A DNA stretch of 64,000 nucleotides from Streptomyces sp. NBC_01237 (GCF_035917275.1 NZ_CP108508.1:2604001-2668000); one strand, 5' to 3'. Positions 25,553 through 34,539 are shown, counted from the stretch's first letter. Made by a program: numbers and translations. Notes: a model not told the origin generated them from the letters alone.

Positions 25553-25621
25553 AGGCGATGGTAGCGACCACCCCACCGGGGACCACCCCGCCCCAAAGCC
25601 ATCCCTTCGCAGGCCCCCACG

Positions 25622-25666
25622 GCGAAGGGCCGTACCGCGAAGGGCCGTACCGCGACGGGCCGTTCC
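25622..25666. repeat. 15-bp repeat, three tandem copies
   Basis: GCGAAGGGCCGTACC occurs at 25622-25636 and 25637-25651, with a third copy carrying two changes at 25652-25666. It lies in the 301-base spacer between the MFS gene and the GH35 gene. That spacer otherwise holds only the operator at 25767. Confidence 0.85.
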
Positions 25667-25766
25667 ACGAAGACCCCTCGGCGAAGGCCGGGGCAGCGGT
25701 CCGCCGAGCCGAGCGGCGGTCGGTGTTCCGGCGGCCCCTCTCGGCAAGGGCTTGCCACCATGAGCG

Positions 25767-25780
25767 TGTTTACGCAAACA
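25767..25780. promoter_or_regulatory. LacI-family operator upstream of GH35 gene
   Basis: TGTTTACGCAAACA is a near-perfect palindrome with a central CG, the classic LacI/GalR half-site pattern. It lies 74 bases before the GH35 start, and closely related 14-mers occur at 31809, 31908 and 34526. Confidence 0.75.
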
Positions 25781-25853
25781 TACGGTGGCAGCCTTTTCCG
25801 CCGAAGCGCGCCGCACCACCCGCGCGTCCTCTTCAGCACAGGAGCACCAGCAG

Positions 25854-27605
25854 ATGTCCGTTCTTCAGATCGACGACGGCGGATTCCGACTCGACGGCGA
25901 ACCCTTCCGGCTGCTGTCCGGCGGAGTGCACTACTTCCGGGTCCACCCCGCGCAGTGGGCCGACCGGCTGCACAAGGCCCGTCTGATGGGCCTCAACACC
26001 GTCGAGACATACGTCCCCTGGAACCTCCACCAGCCACGGCCGGACCACTTCCGCATGGACGGCGAACTCGATCTGCCCGCCTTCCTCGACCTCGCGGCGG
26101 CCGAGGGCCTCCACGTCCTGCTCCGCCCCGGTCCCTACATCTGCGCCGAGTGGGAGGGCGGCGGCCTTCCCTCCTGGCTGCTGGCCGACCCCGACATCCG
26201 GCTGCGCACCCGCGACCCCCGCTTCCTCTCCGCGGCCGACGACTACTTCACCCGGCTGCTCACCCCGCTCGGGCCCTATCTCTCCACGCGGGGCGGACCG
26301 GTGCTCGCGGTGCAGGTGGAGAACGAGTACGGGGCGTACGGCGACGACACCGCCTATCTGGAGCACCTCGCCGGCTCGCTCCGCCGGTGCGGCGTCGACG
26401 TACCGCTGTTCACCTGCGACCAGCCCTCCGACCTGGAGCGCGGCGCGCTGCCCGGGGTCCTCGCGACGGCCAACTTCGGCAGTCGCTCCGCCCAGAACCT
26501 CGCTTCCCTGCGCGCGCACCGGAAGACCGGTCCGCTGTTGTCCACGGAGTTCTGGATCGGCTGGTTCGACCGCTGGGGCGGTCACCACGTGGTCCGTGAC
26601 CCGGACCGGGCGGCGCAGGAGCTGGACGAGGTACTGGCCTCGGGCGCCTCGGTCAACTTCTACATGTTCCACGGTGGTACGAACTTCGGTTTCACCAACG
26701 GCGCCAACGACAAGGGCACCTACCGGCCCACCGTCACCTCCTACGACTACGACGCGCCGCTCGACGAAGCGGGCGACCCCACCGCGAAGTTCACCGCCTT
26801 CCGCGAGGTCATCGCCAAGTACGCGACGGTCCCCGCGGAGCCCGTCCCCGCCCGCGCGGACAAACTCCCGCCGGCCACCGTGGCCCTGCACGAGAGCGCC
26901 GGTCTGTTCGCGTGCGCCGCGGTACTCGGCGATGCAGTCGGGTCCCGGACTCCGCTGACCATGGAGCAGCTCGGCCAGGACTTCGGGTTCGTCCTGTACG
27001 AAACGGTCCTGCCCGCCGCCGGACCGGTGCTGCTCGAAGTGGAGCAGGTCCGCGACCGTGCCCAGGTCTGCCTCGACGGCGGGCCGGTCGGCGTCCTGGA
27101 GCGGGAGAACCACGAACACGCCCTCGCCTTCACGGTGCCCCGCGCGGGCTCCGTCCTCAGCCTGCTCGTCGAGAATCAGGGCCGCGTCAACTACGGCACC
27201 GGCATCCACGACCGCAAGGGCCTGCCCGGCGGGGTCACCCTGGACGGCGAGGAACTCACCGGCTGGACCAACCGGCCGCTGCCGCTGACCTCGCTCGACG
27301 CGCTGCGGTTCGCTCCCACCACGACCGCGCCGACAGGTCCGGCCTTCCACCGCGGCACCTTCGAACTGACGGAGACCGCGGACACCTTCCTCCACCTCGA
27401 CGGCTGGACCAAGGGCAACGTGTGGATCAACGGATTCGCGCTGGGCCGGTACTGGTCGCGCGGTCCCCAGCGGTCCTTGTACGTCCCGGCCCCCGTGCTG
27501 CGCCGGGGCACCAACGACATCGTCGTACTCGAACTCCACGCCTCGCACCGAGCCCGTACCGTCGACTTCCGGGAGACGCACGACCTCGGCCCCACCGAGG
27601 AGTAG
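25854..27605 (+). CDS. GH35 beta-galactosidase
   Basis: A 583-residue retaining beta-galactosidase without a signal peptide, so it probably acts on galacto-oligosaccharides after import. The GH35 barrel fills residues 1-320. RLLSGGVHYFRVHPAQWADR and NTVETYVPWNLHQP are classic, the acid/base is Glu158 (VENEYGAYG) and the nucleophile Glu232 (LLSTEFWIGWFDRWGG). Two C-terminal jelly-roll domains follow, ending with GRYWSRGPQRSLYVPAPVLR. AGGAG lies 9 bases before ATG 25854. The operator 74 bases upstream and the arabinogalactan hydrolases next door place it in galactan breakdown. Confidence 0.93.
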   Translation: MSVLQIDDGGFRLDGEPFRLLSGGVHYFRVHPAQWADRLHKARLMGLNTVETYVPWNLHQPRPDHFRMDGELDLPAFLDLAAAEGLHVLLRPGPYICAEWEGGGLPSWLLADPDIRLRTRDPRFLSAADDYFTRLLTPLGPYLSTRGGPVLAVQVENEYGAYGDDTAYLEHLAGSLRRCGVDVPLFTCDQPSDLERGALPGVLATANFGSRSAQNLASLRAHRKTGPLLSTEFWIGWFDRWGGHHVVRDPDRAAQELDEVLASGASVNFYMFHGGTNFGFTNGANDKGTYRPTVTSYDYDAPLDEAGDPTAKFTAFREVIAKYATVPAEPVPARADKLPPATVALHESAGLFACAAVLGDAVGSRTPLTMEQLGQDFGFVLYETVLPAAGPVLLEVEQVRDRAQVCLDGGPVGVLERENHEHALAFTVPRAGSVLSLLVENQGRVNYGTGIHDRKGLPGGVTLDGEELTGWTNRPLPLTSLDALRFAPTTTAPTGPAFHRGTFELTETADTFLHLDGWTKGNVWINGFALGRYWSRGPQRSLYVPAPVLRRGTNDIVVLELHASHRARTVDFRETHDLGPTEE

Positions 27606-27694
27606 GTGGAGCACCGTTCTCCGGCACGAGGACCGGAGAACGGCCGCACGGAAGACACCCGAGCGGCGGACGGCCGGGCTCCGGAGAGCGGCGG

Positions 27695-27784
27695 AGCACG
27701 GAACACGGCCGGGCACGGGCAGGACGGCGAAGCACGGAACACGGCCGGGCACGGGCAGGACGGCGAAGCACGGAACACGGCCGG
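27695..27784. repeat. 36-bp tandem repeat, two and a half copies
   Basis: Two perfect 36-base copies (27695-27730 and 27731-27766), beginning AGCACGGAACACGGCCGGGC, plus an 18-base partial third copy, lie in the 265-base spacer between the convergent GH35 and GH30 genes. Flanking sequence has further degenerate GGAGCACGG and ACGGCCGG copies. No spacers, so not CRISPR. Confidence 0.9.
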
Positions 27785-27870
27785 AGACCGGAAACGGTGG
27801 AGCACGCGCAACGGCCGGGCACGGAACACGGCCGGGCGCCGACCTCGATGCGATGCCCGGCCGTTCGGTG

Positions 27871-30027
27871 TCATCCCCGCTTGAGCTGCTGGTTCGTACC
27901 GCCGTCGCAGCCGTACTGGAGCACGGCCGCACCATCGGCGGTCGAGGTGCCGTCCACGTCCCCGCACTTCGCGCTGTGCCGGAGGGCAGGCGGCTTCCAG
28001 GTGTCGGCGGCGCCGCGGAAGGTCCAGGACTGGTTGCCGGCCGTCGTGGGCCGGTACACGCCGACGGGGGCTCCGTCATGCGTGGCGGCTCCGGTGACAT
28101 CGAGGAGTTCGCCGGTGGCCCTGTTGATCAGGGTGGCGTGGCCGTCACCCGTGGTGGAGCGGATCCACTGCTGCTGGGGTGAGGATCCGGGTGCCGCGAA
28201 GGTGAGCGCGCCCCCCGCCACCGAGAGCGCCTTGCCGGTCCCGACGTTGGTGACACGGTACGCGGCGGTGTTGCCCCAGTCGCCCGGTACGGACTTGGTG
28301 AAGGTCCACCGCTGCGTGGCGTCGGCGGGGTCGGAGGTCTTCTGCACCGGCCTGCTCGTCCCGTCGACCGTGGCGGCCGTGAGCGCCATCCCGCTGTTGT
28401 CGTTGACCAGTTGGCGCGGTGCGCCGGTGGGGGCCGTGGCTGCGGCGGTGTTCACGCCGGTGGCTCCCGGCAGGACGAACGTCGTGACGGAACCGGCCCC
28501 TACGGTCGCCCTCAAGGTCGTGCCCGTGGTGGTGAGGTCGCTCCCGCGCTGGAGGTTCCTGGTGGCGTCGGTGGTGTAGCGCTCGACGGGGGCCCCGCCG
28601 ACGGTCCGGAATCCGCTCAGGTCCAGGGTGAGTTCCTGGTCGGCGCCGGTGGTGTTGGTGTGGACGACGACGGTGCCTTGTCCCGACGGGCGCAGTGCGG
28701 CCAGGGTGCGGGTGTCGTCGGTGTTGATGACGCGGGCACCCGGACGGACGAAGCGGCTGTAGTTGGCCATCGCCCAGTACTTCTTGTTCTTGCGCAGCGG
28801 CTCGGTCGCCGCGTCGGCCGGAGTGAAGTCGGTCTGGATCAGGCCCCAGTTGGAGTTCTCATGGGCCGGAGTCATGTTCTCGTAGTCCTCGACGGCCTGC
28901 CAGAGCACCCAGGCCCGGGGCTCCAGCTCCCTGATGTCGTCGCTGATGCGGCCGGCCAGGTCCAGGGCGGGGCTCATGTCGGTGAAGCTCTGCGGGACGC
29001 TGCCGCCGAGGTCCACCTCGGACATCCACAGCGGGGTGGCCTCGCCCTTGGCGATGTCCCGCACCCCGGTGCGGCCGTTCGTCCCGTACGTGTGCGTGTT
29101 GAGCCGGCCGACGGAGTCCCGGACTTCGGGGGCGTACGCCTCCCAGTTCGTACGGAAGAGATCCGGGTTCGTCTCGTCCATGGCCGCGATCCGGGTGGTC
29201 GCCCCCTTCGCGTCGAGGGCCGTACGGAGTGCGGAGATCATGCGGGCCTGCGAGTCCGGGCTCCAGTGCGAGCCCTCCTGACCACCACCGGCGTGCCAGT
29301 AGCCGGTGTTCGGCTCGTTGACCGGTGAGAGGGAGTCGAACTTCACGCCCGTGGCGTCCTGGGCGCGCTGGAGTGCGCCCGACAGATAGGCGGCGAACCT
29401 GTCGTACTGGTCCGAGCGGAGATTGTCCTGCGAGCCGTCCGCGGCGCCGGAGACGAGCCCGCTGTTGGTCATGAAGTACGGCGCGGAGTTGGAGAACGCC
29501 TCGAAGGTCCGGGCGCCGCGCGCCTTGGCCGCGGTGAGCCACCAGCGCTGGTTGGCGTCGGCCTTCGGGTTCCAGTGACCGGCGTCGGCCGGATCCCACC
29601 AGTCGGGGGTCTCCGGTCCCGGCCGGTTCCAGTACCCGGGTATCGCCGCTCCGGCGCGCATGTAGGGAGTGGTCCCGGGACTGTCGCCGCCGCCGATGTT
29701 GTAGCGGGCGACGGTGAAGCCGAGCCCGTTCGCACCGTAGAGGTCGTCCGCCAGCCGGTTCCGCCGGGCTTCGGGCCAGCCGCCGGTGACGTTGGCGAAC
29801 CAGGCGAGGGCGGTGCCCCATCCCTCGAAGGCGGGCTGCTGGTAACTGGGGTCGAGGCGGATCGTCAGCGACGCGGCCGGGGCGTCGGCCGCCGCCGCCT
29901 GCGGTGCGGTGAGGCCGGCCGCGGCGAGGACGGCCACGGCACCGGTACCGGCGAGGAGCACGGCGGGGCGGCGGGAGCCGGAGCGGTGGCGAGGACGGGG
30001 CGCAAAGGGCGTACGAGTGGAACTCAC
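27871..30027 (-). CDS. Secreted GH30 glycosidase (endo-beta-1,6-galactanase type) with CBM13
   Basis: A 718-residue exported enzyme. A long Arg-rich signal region leads to AAGLTAPQAAAADAP. The GH30 barrel and beta domain span about 50-560, with FEGWGTALAWFANVTGGWPE, ARYNIGGGDSPG, acid/base Glu in LSPVNEPNTGYWHAGGGQEG and nucleophile Glu in PLWMSEVDLGG. This pattern fits the Streptomyces endo-beta-1,6-galactanases rather than xylanases. A C-terminal ricin-type CBM13 (about 575-715) ends in Cys-containing QW-like repeats. GTG 30027 is chosen because GGGAG lies 6 bases upstream. It is likely cotranscribed with the GH43 gene 155 bases upstream. It would cut the beta-1,6-galactan side chains of type II arabinogalactan. 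Confidence 0.87.
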   Translation of the reverse strand: MSSTRTPFAPRPRHRSGSRRPAVLLAGTGAVAVLAAAGLTAPQAAAADAPAASLTIRLDPSYQQPAFEGWGTALAWFANVTGGWPEARRNRLADDLYGANGLGFTVARYNIGGGDSPGTTPYMRAGAAIPGYWNRPGPETPDWWDPADAGHWNPKADANQRWWLTAAKARGARTFEAFSNSAPYFMTNSGLVSGAADGSQDNLRSDQYDRFAAYLSGALQRAQDATGVKFDSLSPVNEPNTGYWHAGGGQEGSHWSPDSQARMISALRTALDAKGATTRIAAMDETNPDLFRTNWEAYAPEVRDSVGRLNTHTYGTNGRTGVRDIAKGEATPLWMSEVDLGGSVPQSFTDMSPALDLAGRISDDIRELEPRAWVLWQAVEDYENMTPAHENSNWGLIQTDFTPADAATEPLRKNKKYWAMANYSRFVRPGARVINTDDTRTLAALRPSGQGTVVVHTNTTGADQELTLDLSGFRTVGGAPVERYTTDATRNLQRGSDLTTTGTTLRATVGAGSVTTFVLPGATGVNTAAATAPTGAPRQLVNDNSGMALTAATVDGTSRPVQKTSDPADATQRWTFTKSVPGDWGNTAAYRVTNVGTGKALSVAGGALTFAAPGSSPQQQWIRSTTGDGHATLINRATGELLDVTGAATHDGAPVGVYRPTTAGNQSWTFRGAADTWKPPALRHSAKCGDVDGTSTADGAAVLQYGCDGGTNQQLKRG

Positions 30028-30182
30028 GTGGTGCTCCCTGGTGATGGGGGGCGTGAAGTGCGGTGGTCCGACCGATCGCGGGGTACGGGACGCCGTGCTG
30101 CCGGGATGGACGACGGCGGCCCCGCGCACGGCCGGGCTGCGTGGCACGCCGATGACGTGCCACGCGGGGGTCCGGCTCCGGG

Positions 30183-31628
30183 TCAGACGGCCGAGCGGCT
30201 CCACTTCTGGTTGTCGCCGTTGTTGCAGGTCCACTGCTCCAGGGCGGTGCCGTCGGCGGTCGACTGGTTCACCACGTCCAGGCACTTGCCGCTGTGGCGG
30301 GCGACGATCCGGACGTGGCCCGTGGTGTCCGTCGACTGGACCGTCCACTGCTGGGACGTCCGGCCGTCACAGGGGTTCTGTACGGCGAGCGCGCCGTCCG
30401 CGGCCGAAGCGTCCTTGATGTCCAGGCACTTGCCGCTGTGCCTGGCCATGATCTGGACATGGCCGGTGCCGAGCTTCTTGAACCAGAAGTTCTGGTTGAC
30501 GCCCCAGCCGCAGCCCCACTGGACCAGCTGGGCCGCGTCACCCATGCCGAAGTCGGCCACATCGGCGCACTTGCCGCTGTTGCGGGCCGTCAGCGTCTCC
30601 CAGGCCACGTTCATGCCGTCGACGGTCCCGGCCGCGGTGTCCACGGTGATGGTCGGGGAGTAGTCCATGGTCATGGTGGTGCTGGTGGGGAACTTCAGCG
30701 GCAGCCAGACGTACTGGGAATCGTTGACCGTACCGCCCATGGAGTTGCCCCAGCGGTCACCCATGTAGAGGTAGCTCGTGCCCTTGGTTCCCTGGACCGG
30801 GAGTACGAAGGCGGTCTGGGTGCGGTAGGTGGAGGAGTCCCCGATGTCCGTCAGACCGCTCCACGTACCCGTGACGCTGGTGGCGGTCCCGTACTTCTGC
30901 TGGTTCGGCGACCATCCCGTGGCGCCGGACGTCAGCAGGAAGTAGACGCCGTCGCGCTTGAACATGGCCGGTGCCTCGCGCCACTGGCCCGCCCACAGCT
31001 TCTGGACCTGGGACTCCACGGCCGTGTAGTCCGACGTCAGCCTGTACACGTGCAGGTCCGCGTTCTCGTTCGCCGCCGAGATCATGTATCCCGAGCCGTC
31101 GGTGTCCACGAAGGTGGTGATGTCGCGGGACATGTGGCCGAGCGGGCGGAAACTGCCGCGCCACGTGTAGTCGCCGTCCACCGTGGAGGAGACGGCGACC
31201 GCGGCACGGGCCTCGGAGTAGTCGGTGGCGCTTTCCTTGTGCATCCACATCACGAACTGGCCGGTGGCGCTGTTGTACATGACCTTGGGGCGCTCGATGT
31301 TGGCGGTCCGGAGCTCCGGGTCGGTGGCCTGGGTCAGGACGTGGTTGCGGAACTCCCAGGTCCTGAGGTCGGTGGAGCGGTAGGCGGAGACGTACCGGAA
31401 GGTGTTGTCGGCGTTCCGGTCCTCACCGAACCAGTAGTAGTACTGGCCCACCTTGACGACCCCGCCGCCGTGGGCGTGCACGGGGTTGCCGTTCGGATCG
31501 CTGAACTGGGTGGCGTTGGTGACGGCGACCGGGGCCGCTTGCGCGGTACCGATCCCGCTGAGGAGGGCCAGCAGGAGGGCGGACAGGACGGTGAGAATTC
31601 TCGCCGTACCAGGGAATTGGCGTCGCAT
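30183..31628 (-). CDS. Secreted GH43 exo-beta-1,3-galactanase-like enzyme with CBM13
   Basis: A 481-residue secreted protein. A Sec signal ends at GTAQAAPVAV. A five-bladed GH43 propeller (about 30-325) contains NPVHAHGGGVVKVGQYYYWF, YRSTDLRTWEFR, NIERPKVMYN and the acid Glu in QWREAPAMFKRDGVYFLLTS. This is the GH43 subfamily of exo-beta-1,3-galactanases, which act on the main chain of type II arabinogalactan. A C-terminal ricin-type CBM13 (about 340-480) shows three repeats of the ARHSGKCLD pattern. AGAGGT precedes ATG 31628. A LacI-type operator lies about 180 bases upstream. Confidence 0.88.
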   Translation of the reverse strand: MRRQFPGTARILTVLSALLLALLSGIGTAQAAPVAVTNATQFSDPNGNPVHAHGGGVVKVGQYYYWFGEDRNADNTFRYVSAYRSTDLRTWEFRNHVLTQATDPELRTANIERPKVMYNSATGQFVMWMHKESATDYSEARAAVAVSSTVDGDYTWRGSFRPLGHMSRDITTFVDTDGSGYMISAANENADLHVYRLTSDYTAVESQVQKLWAGQWREAPAMFKRDGVYFLLTSGATGWSPNQQKYGTATSVTGTWSGLTDIGDSSTYRTQTAFVLPVQGTKGTSYLYMGDRWGNSMGGTVNDSQYVWLPLKFPTSTTMTMDYSPTITVDTAAGTVDGMNVAWETLTARNSGKCADVADFGMGDAAQLVQWGCGWGVNQNFWFKKLGTGHVQIMARHSGKCLDIKDASAADGALAVQNPCDGRTSQQWTVQSTDTTGHVRIVARHSGKCLDVVNQSTADGTALEQWTCNNGDNQKWSRSAV

Positions 31629-31808
31629 GGTGACTACCTCTTGACTGTCTGCGGACAGGGGGGAGTTCGCGCACGGGGCGCGGACATGGCCAATCGGTGG
31701 TGAGGCGCACAGTCGCGCCGTGGCCCGCGCCGGGAGCGGCCCGGGTGGGGCGGGACCGGTACACGTCGGGGATGCACGGCGTGTCAAGGCAGCGGATCAC
31801 CCCCGTTA

Positions 31809-31822
31809 TGTTTGCGTTAACA
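31809..31822. promoter_or_regulatory. LacI-family operator facing the GH43/GH30 unit
   Basis: TGTTTGCGTTAACA, one of four related palindromes. On the leftward strand it is followed by CATAAC, a possible -10 for the GH43 and GH30 genes. It lies in the 358-base divergent spacer 31629-31986, which holds no gene. Confidence 0.7.
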
Positions 31823-31893
31823 CGTGTGCTTCGGTGAGAGTGTGGAAGCACCCCGAGGGCCTGTCAAGGATTCGGACAGGAACTCCCACCGGT

Positions 31894-31922
31894 TTGACCG
31901 CCCGTCGTGTTTGCGCCAACAT
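31894..31922 (+). promoter_or_regulatory. Promoter of lacI gene with overlapping operator
   Basis: TTGACC (31894-31899), 17-base spacer, then CAACAT (31917-31922). The operator TGTTTGCGCCAACA (31908-31921) covers the spacer end and the -10 region, so bound repressor would block RNA polymerase: simple autorepression. Confidence 0.7.
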
Positions 31923-31986
31923 GCACATGCGGCCATACGCCGCTGCGCGCGCCCTTCCAGGGCTTCCGGGGTTCGAGGACGGCTGC

Positions 31987-33042
31987 ATGACGACGGAGAA
32001 GAAGACCCGGTCGCCACGGTCGCGACCGCCCAGGCAATGGCCTTCCATGGCGGATGTCGCAGCCCTGGCCGGAGTGTCCTCGCAGACCGTCTCGCGCGTG
32101 GCCAACCACCGGGAGAACGTCGACGCGACCACCCGCGAGAAGGTGCTGGCCGCGATGCGGACCCTCGGGTACCGCCCCAACACCGCGGCCCGCGCACTGG
32201 TGACGGGCAGATTCGGTGCCCTGGGTGTCGTCAGTTTCGACATGGGCGCGCACGGCAACGCCCGGACGCTCGGTGCCATCGCCGACGCCGCGCGCGAGGC
32301 CGACTTCTCCGTCAACTTCATGGGCGTACGGGCCCAGACCGAGGCCGCGGTGCAGCAGGCGTTCCAGCATCTGATGCTTCAGTCCGTCGACGGCATCGTG
32401 CTGGTCGAGTCGCAGATGCTCGACACCCCCTCGCTGCATCTGCCGCCCACGATGCCGGTCGTCGTCGCCGACGGCGACGCCGGACACCGTTACCCGAACG
32501 TCGACTTCGACCAGGCGCTCGGCGCCCGCAGCGCGGTCACCCACCTGCTGGAACTCGGTCACCGCACGGTCTGGCACCTGGCCGGGCCCGGCGACTCCTT
32601 CGCCGCGCGCCGCCGGGCCGAGTCCTGGCGGTCCACGCTCCGGGCCGCCGGCGCACCGGTACCGCCGGTGCGGCACGGGGACTGGACCGCGGAGTCGGGG
32701 TACCGGACCGGCCGCGAGCTGGCCGGACGCCCGGACGTGACCGCGGTCTTCGCGGCCAACGACCAGATGGCGCTCGGGCTCATGCGCGCACTGCACGAGG
32801 CCGGCCGTGACGTGCCGGGGGAGGTCAGCGTGGTCGGTTTCGACGACATCGCCGAGTCGGCGTTCTTCGAGCCGCCCCTGACCACGGTGCGCCAGGACTT
32901 CGACCTGGTGGGCCGGCACTGCGTCACCCTGCTGCTGGACCAGATCGACGGCAGGTCCGAGGGTCCGCGCAAGCTCGCCGTGGAACCCGCTCTCACCGTG
33001 CGCTCCAGTACGGCGCCACCCGGATCGGGTCGCCCGGCCTGA
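31987..33042 (+). CDS. LacI-family transcriptional regulator (divergent from GH43/GH30)
   Basis: A 351-residue repressor. The N-terminal HTH and hinge helix read MADVAALAGVSSQTVSRVAN and LGYRPNTAARALVTG, then a periplasmic-binding-protein-like sugar domain (about 75-340) with FAANDQMALGLMRALHEAGR and VPGEVSVVGFDDIAESAFF. GAGGAC lies before ATG 31987. It is divergent from the two galactanase genes, with an operator on each side of the spacer and one over its own promoter. It probably represses these genes until galactose, galactobiose or a similar sugar appears. It is clearly paralogous to the LacI encoded at 33353-34468. Confidence 0.9.
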   Translation: MTTEKKTRSPRSRPPRQWPSMADVAALAGVSSQTVSRVANHRENVDATTREKVLAAMRTLGYRPNTAARALVTGRFGALGVVSFDMGAHGNARTLGAIADAAREADFSVNFMGVRAQTEAAVQQAFQHLMLQSVDGIVLVESQMLDTPSLHLPPTMPVVVADGDAGHRYPNVDFDQALGARSAVTHLLELGHRTVWHLAGPGDSFAARRRAESWRSTLRAAGAPVPPVRHGDWTAESGYRTGRELAGRPDVTAVFAANDQMALGLMRALHEAGRDVPGEVSVVGFDDIAESAFFEPPLTTVRQDFDLVGRHCVTLLLDQIDGRSEGPRKLAVEPALTVRSSTAPPGSGRPA

Positions 33043-33210
33043 GCGGGGACGCCCCACGGCCCCCGGCGACCGGACCCGATGCCACTCGCGGTGACCGGAC
33101 CCGATGCCGGGCGCGGGACCGGGCGCGCCCGGCGACGGCGTCCGGCTCGGAGGCCCGCCCGGGAGAGCCGGTGCAACGGCCGCGCCTCCCCCGCCCCTGG
33201 ACGCTTCCAG

Positions 33211-33360
33211 CCCTCAACGCCTCCGGGCCCTCTCACCCCTGCCGATCCCCAACGCCTCCGGTCCCCCTCACCCCTGCCGATCCCCAACGCCTCCGGTCCC
33301 CCTCACCCCTGCCGATCCCCAACGCCTCCGGTCCCTCAACGCCTCCGGCCCCTCACCCCT
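33211..33360. repeat. 35-bp tandem repeat array between the two lacI genes
   Basis: Two perfect copies (33241-33275 and 33276-33310) beginning GCCGATCCCCAACGCCTCCG, with a 26-base partial copy from 33311 and degenerate copies on both sides (33211-33240, 33337-33360). The last copy runs over the stop codon of the leftward lacI. The rest of the 310-base spacer is GC-rich with no recognisable gene. Confidence 0.88.
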
Positions 33361-34468
33361 GCCGGGCCGCTTCCGACGGAACCGACGGGACCGGCCCGGT
33401 GCTCGCGCGGACGACGAGTCGGGTCGGCACGAGCTGCGCACCGCCCTCGACACTCTCGCCGCGCAGCTCCCTCAGGATGGCGTCGACGCACAGCTCCCCC
33501 ACCCTGGCGAAGTCCTGATGCACCGTGGTCAGAGGCGGGATGAACGCGGCGCTCTCGGCGATGTCGTCGAAGCCGACCACGCTCACGTCCTCGGGCACCC
33601 GGCGTCCGCGCTCGTGGAGCGCCCGCAGCACGCCGAGAGCCATCTGATCGTTCGCCACGAAGACCGCGGTGCAACCGGGCTCGTCCGCCAGCCGGAGACC
33701 CGCCCGATATCCCGATTCGGGGGCCCAGTCGCCCCGTAGCGGGGGTGGCACCTCCCGCCCCTCCTCGCGCAGCGCCGCCTCCCACGCGACCGCGCGGCGG
33801 CCCGCGGCGAACGACTCCTCGGGGCCCGCCACATGCCACACCGTGCGGTGGCCGAGTTCCAGGAGGTGCCGCACGGCCGTACGGGCGCCCTGGTGCTGAT
33901 CCGTATCCACCACATGGAATCGGTCACCGGCGTCCGAGTCCACGACGACGACCTTCACATGGGGCGGCAGTGTCAGTGATGCCGCGTCCAGCAGGTGCAC
34001 CTCCATGATCAGGACGACCGCGTCGACCGCGAGCTCGTCGAGCCGTGTGAAGGCTCCCCTGACGTTGTCCTGCGTCGGGGCGTCGAGCGGGATCAGCGTG
34101 ACCGCGTACCCCGCGCCCGAGGCGTACTTCGCGATGGCCTCCAGGGTCCGCACGTTGCCCGTACTGGAGAGGCTCATGGTGATGACACCGATGGTCCGGA
34201 AGTCTCCGCGCTTGAGCGCACGGGCAGCGCTGTTGGGCCGGTAGCCCAGTTCCCGCATGGCGTCCAGCACCTTCTGCCGGGTCTTCTCGATGACGGCCGG
34301 GTCCCCGTTGGACACCCGGGAGACCGTCTGCGACGAGACGCCCGCGGCGCTCGCGACGTCGGCCATCGATACGCGGGCCCGCCTGCCTCCGGCGGCCTGC
34401 CGACCCTTGCTGCCGGCCGTCCGCGCGCGACCTGCGGTGTCCTTCTCCGTCACCGGATTCCCTTCCAT
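33353..34468 (-). CDS. LacI-family transcriptional regulator (divergent from CUT1 operon)
   Basis: A 371-residue repressor with a basic N-terminal extension before the HTH (SMADVASAAGVSSQTVSRVS; LGYRPNSAARALKRG). The sugar-binding domain contains VFVANDQMALGVLRALHERG and VPEDVSVVGFDDIAESAAF. Its recognition helix and hinge are almost the same as in the neighbouring LacI (SSQTVSRV, YRPNxAARAL), which explains why the operators in the locus look alike. GAGAGG lies 6 bases before ATG 34468. An operator sits in the spacer shared with the CUT1 sugar transporter, so it likely controls itself and the transporter. Confidence 0.9.
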   Translation of the reverse strand: MEGNPVTEKDTAGRARTAGSKGRQAAGGRRARVSMADVASAAGVSSQTVSRVSNGDPAVIEKTRQKVLDAMRELGYRPNSAARALKRGDFRTIGVITMSLSSTGNVRTLEAIAKYASGAGYAVTLIPLDAPTQDNVRGAFTRLDELAVDAVVLIMEVHLLDAASLTLPPHVKVVVVDSDAGDRFHVVDTDQHQGARTAVRHLLELGHRTVWHVAGPEESFAAGRRAVAWEAALREEGREVPPPLRGDWAPESGYRAGLRLADEPGCTAVFVANDQMALGVLRALHERGRRVPEDVSVVGFDDIAESAAFIPPLTTVHQDFARVGELCVDAILRELRGESVEGGAQLVPTRLVVRASTGPVPSVPSEAARQG

Positions 34469-34525
34469 TGACTGCCTCTCCGTGCTTGACGACCCCCAGC
34501 GAGAGTGTCACCATCACGCTACCGA

Positions 34526-34539
34526 TGATTACGTAAACA
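34526..34539. promoter_or_regulatory. LacI-family operator between lacI and CUT1 transporter
   Basis: TGATTACGTAAACA, a fourth member of the palindrome set, lies 58 bases from the lacI start and 100 bases from the permease start. TTGACG at 34486-34491 may be the -35 of the rightward operon. Confidence 0.7.

Noticed and set aside
24278-25819. Longer MFS protein with about 90 extra N-terminal residues
   Set aside because: The extra part is Arg/Gly-rich, includes the translated 15-bp repeat, and lacks homology. The family start is GTG 25552.
33043-33352. Small open frames translated from the 35-bp repeat
   Set aside because: Their residues (Asn-Ala-Ser-Gly-Pro periodicity) are only the repeat read in frame. 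No start site or homology.
27695-33360. 35-36 bp tandem repeats resembling CRISPR repeats
   Set aside because: The copies are directly adjacent with no spacers, no cas genes are near, and the repeats are not palindromic. They are simple tandem duplications.
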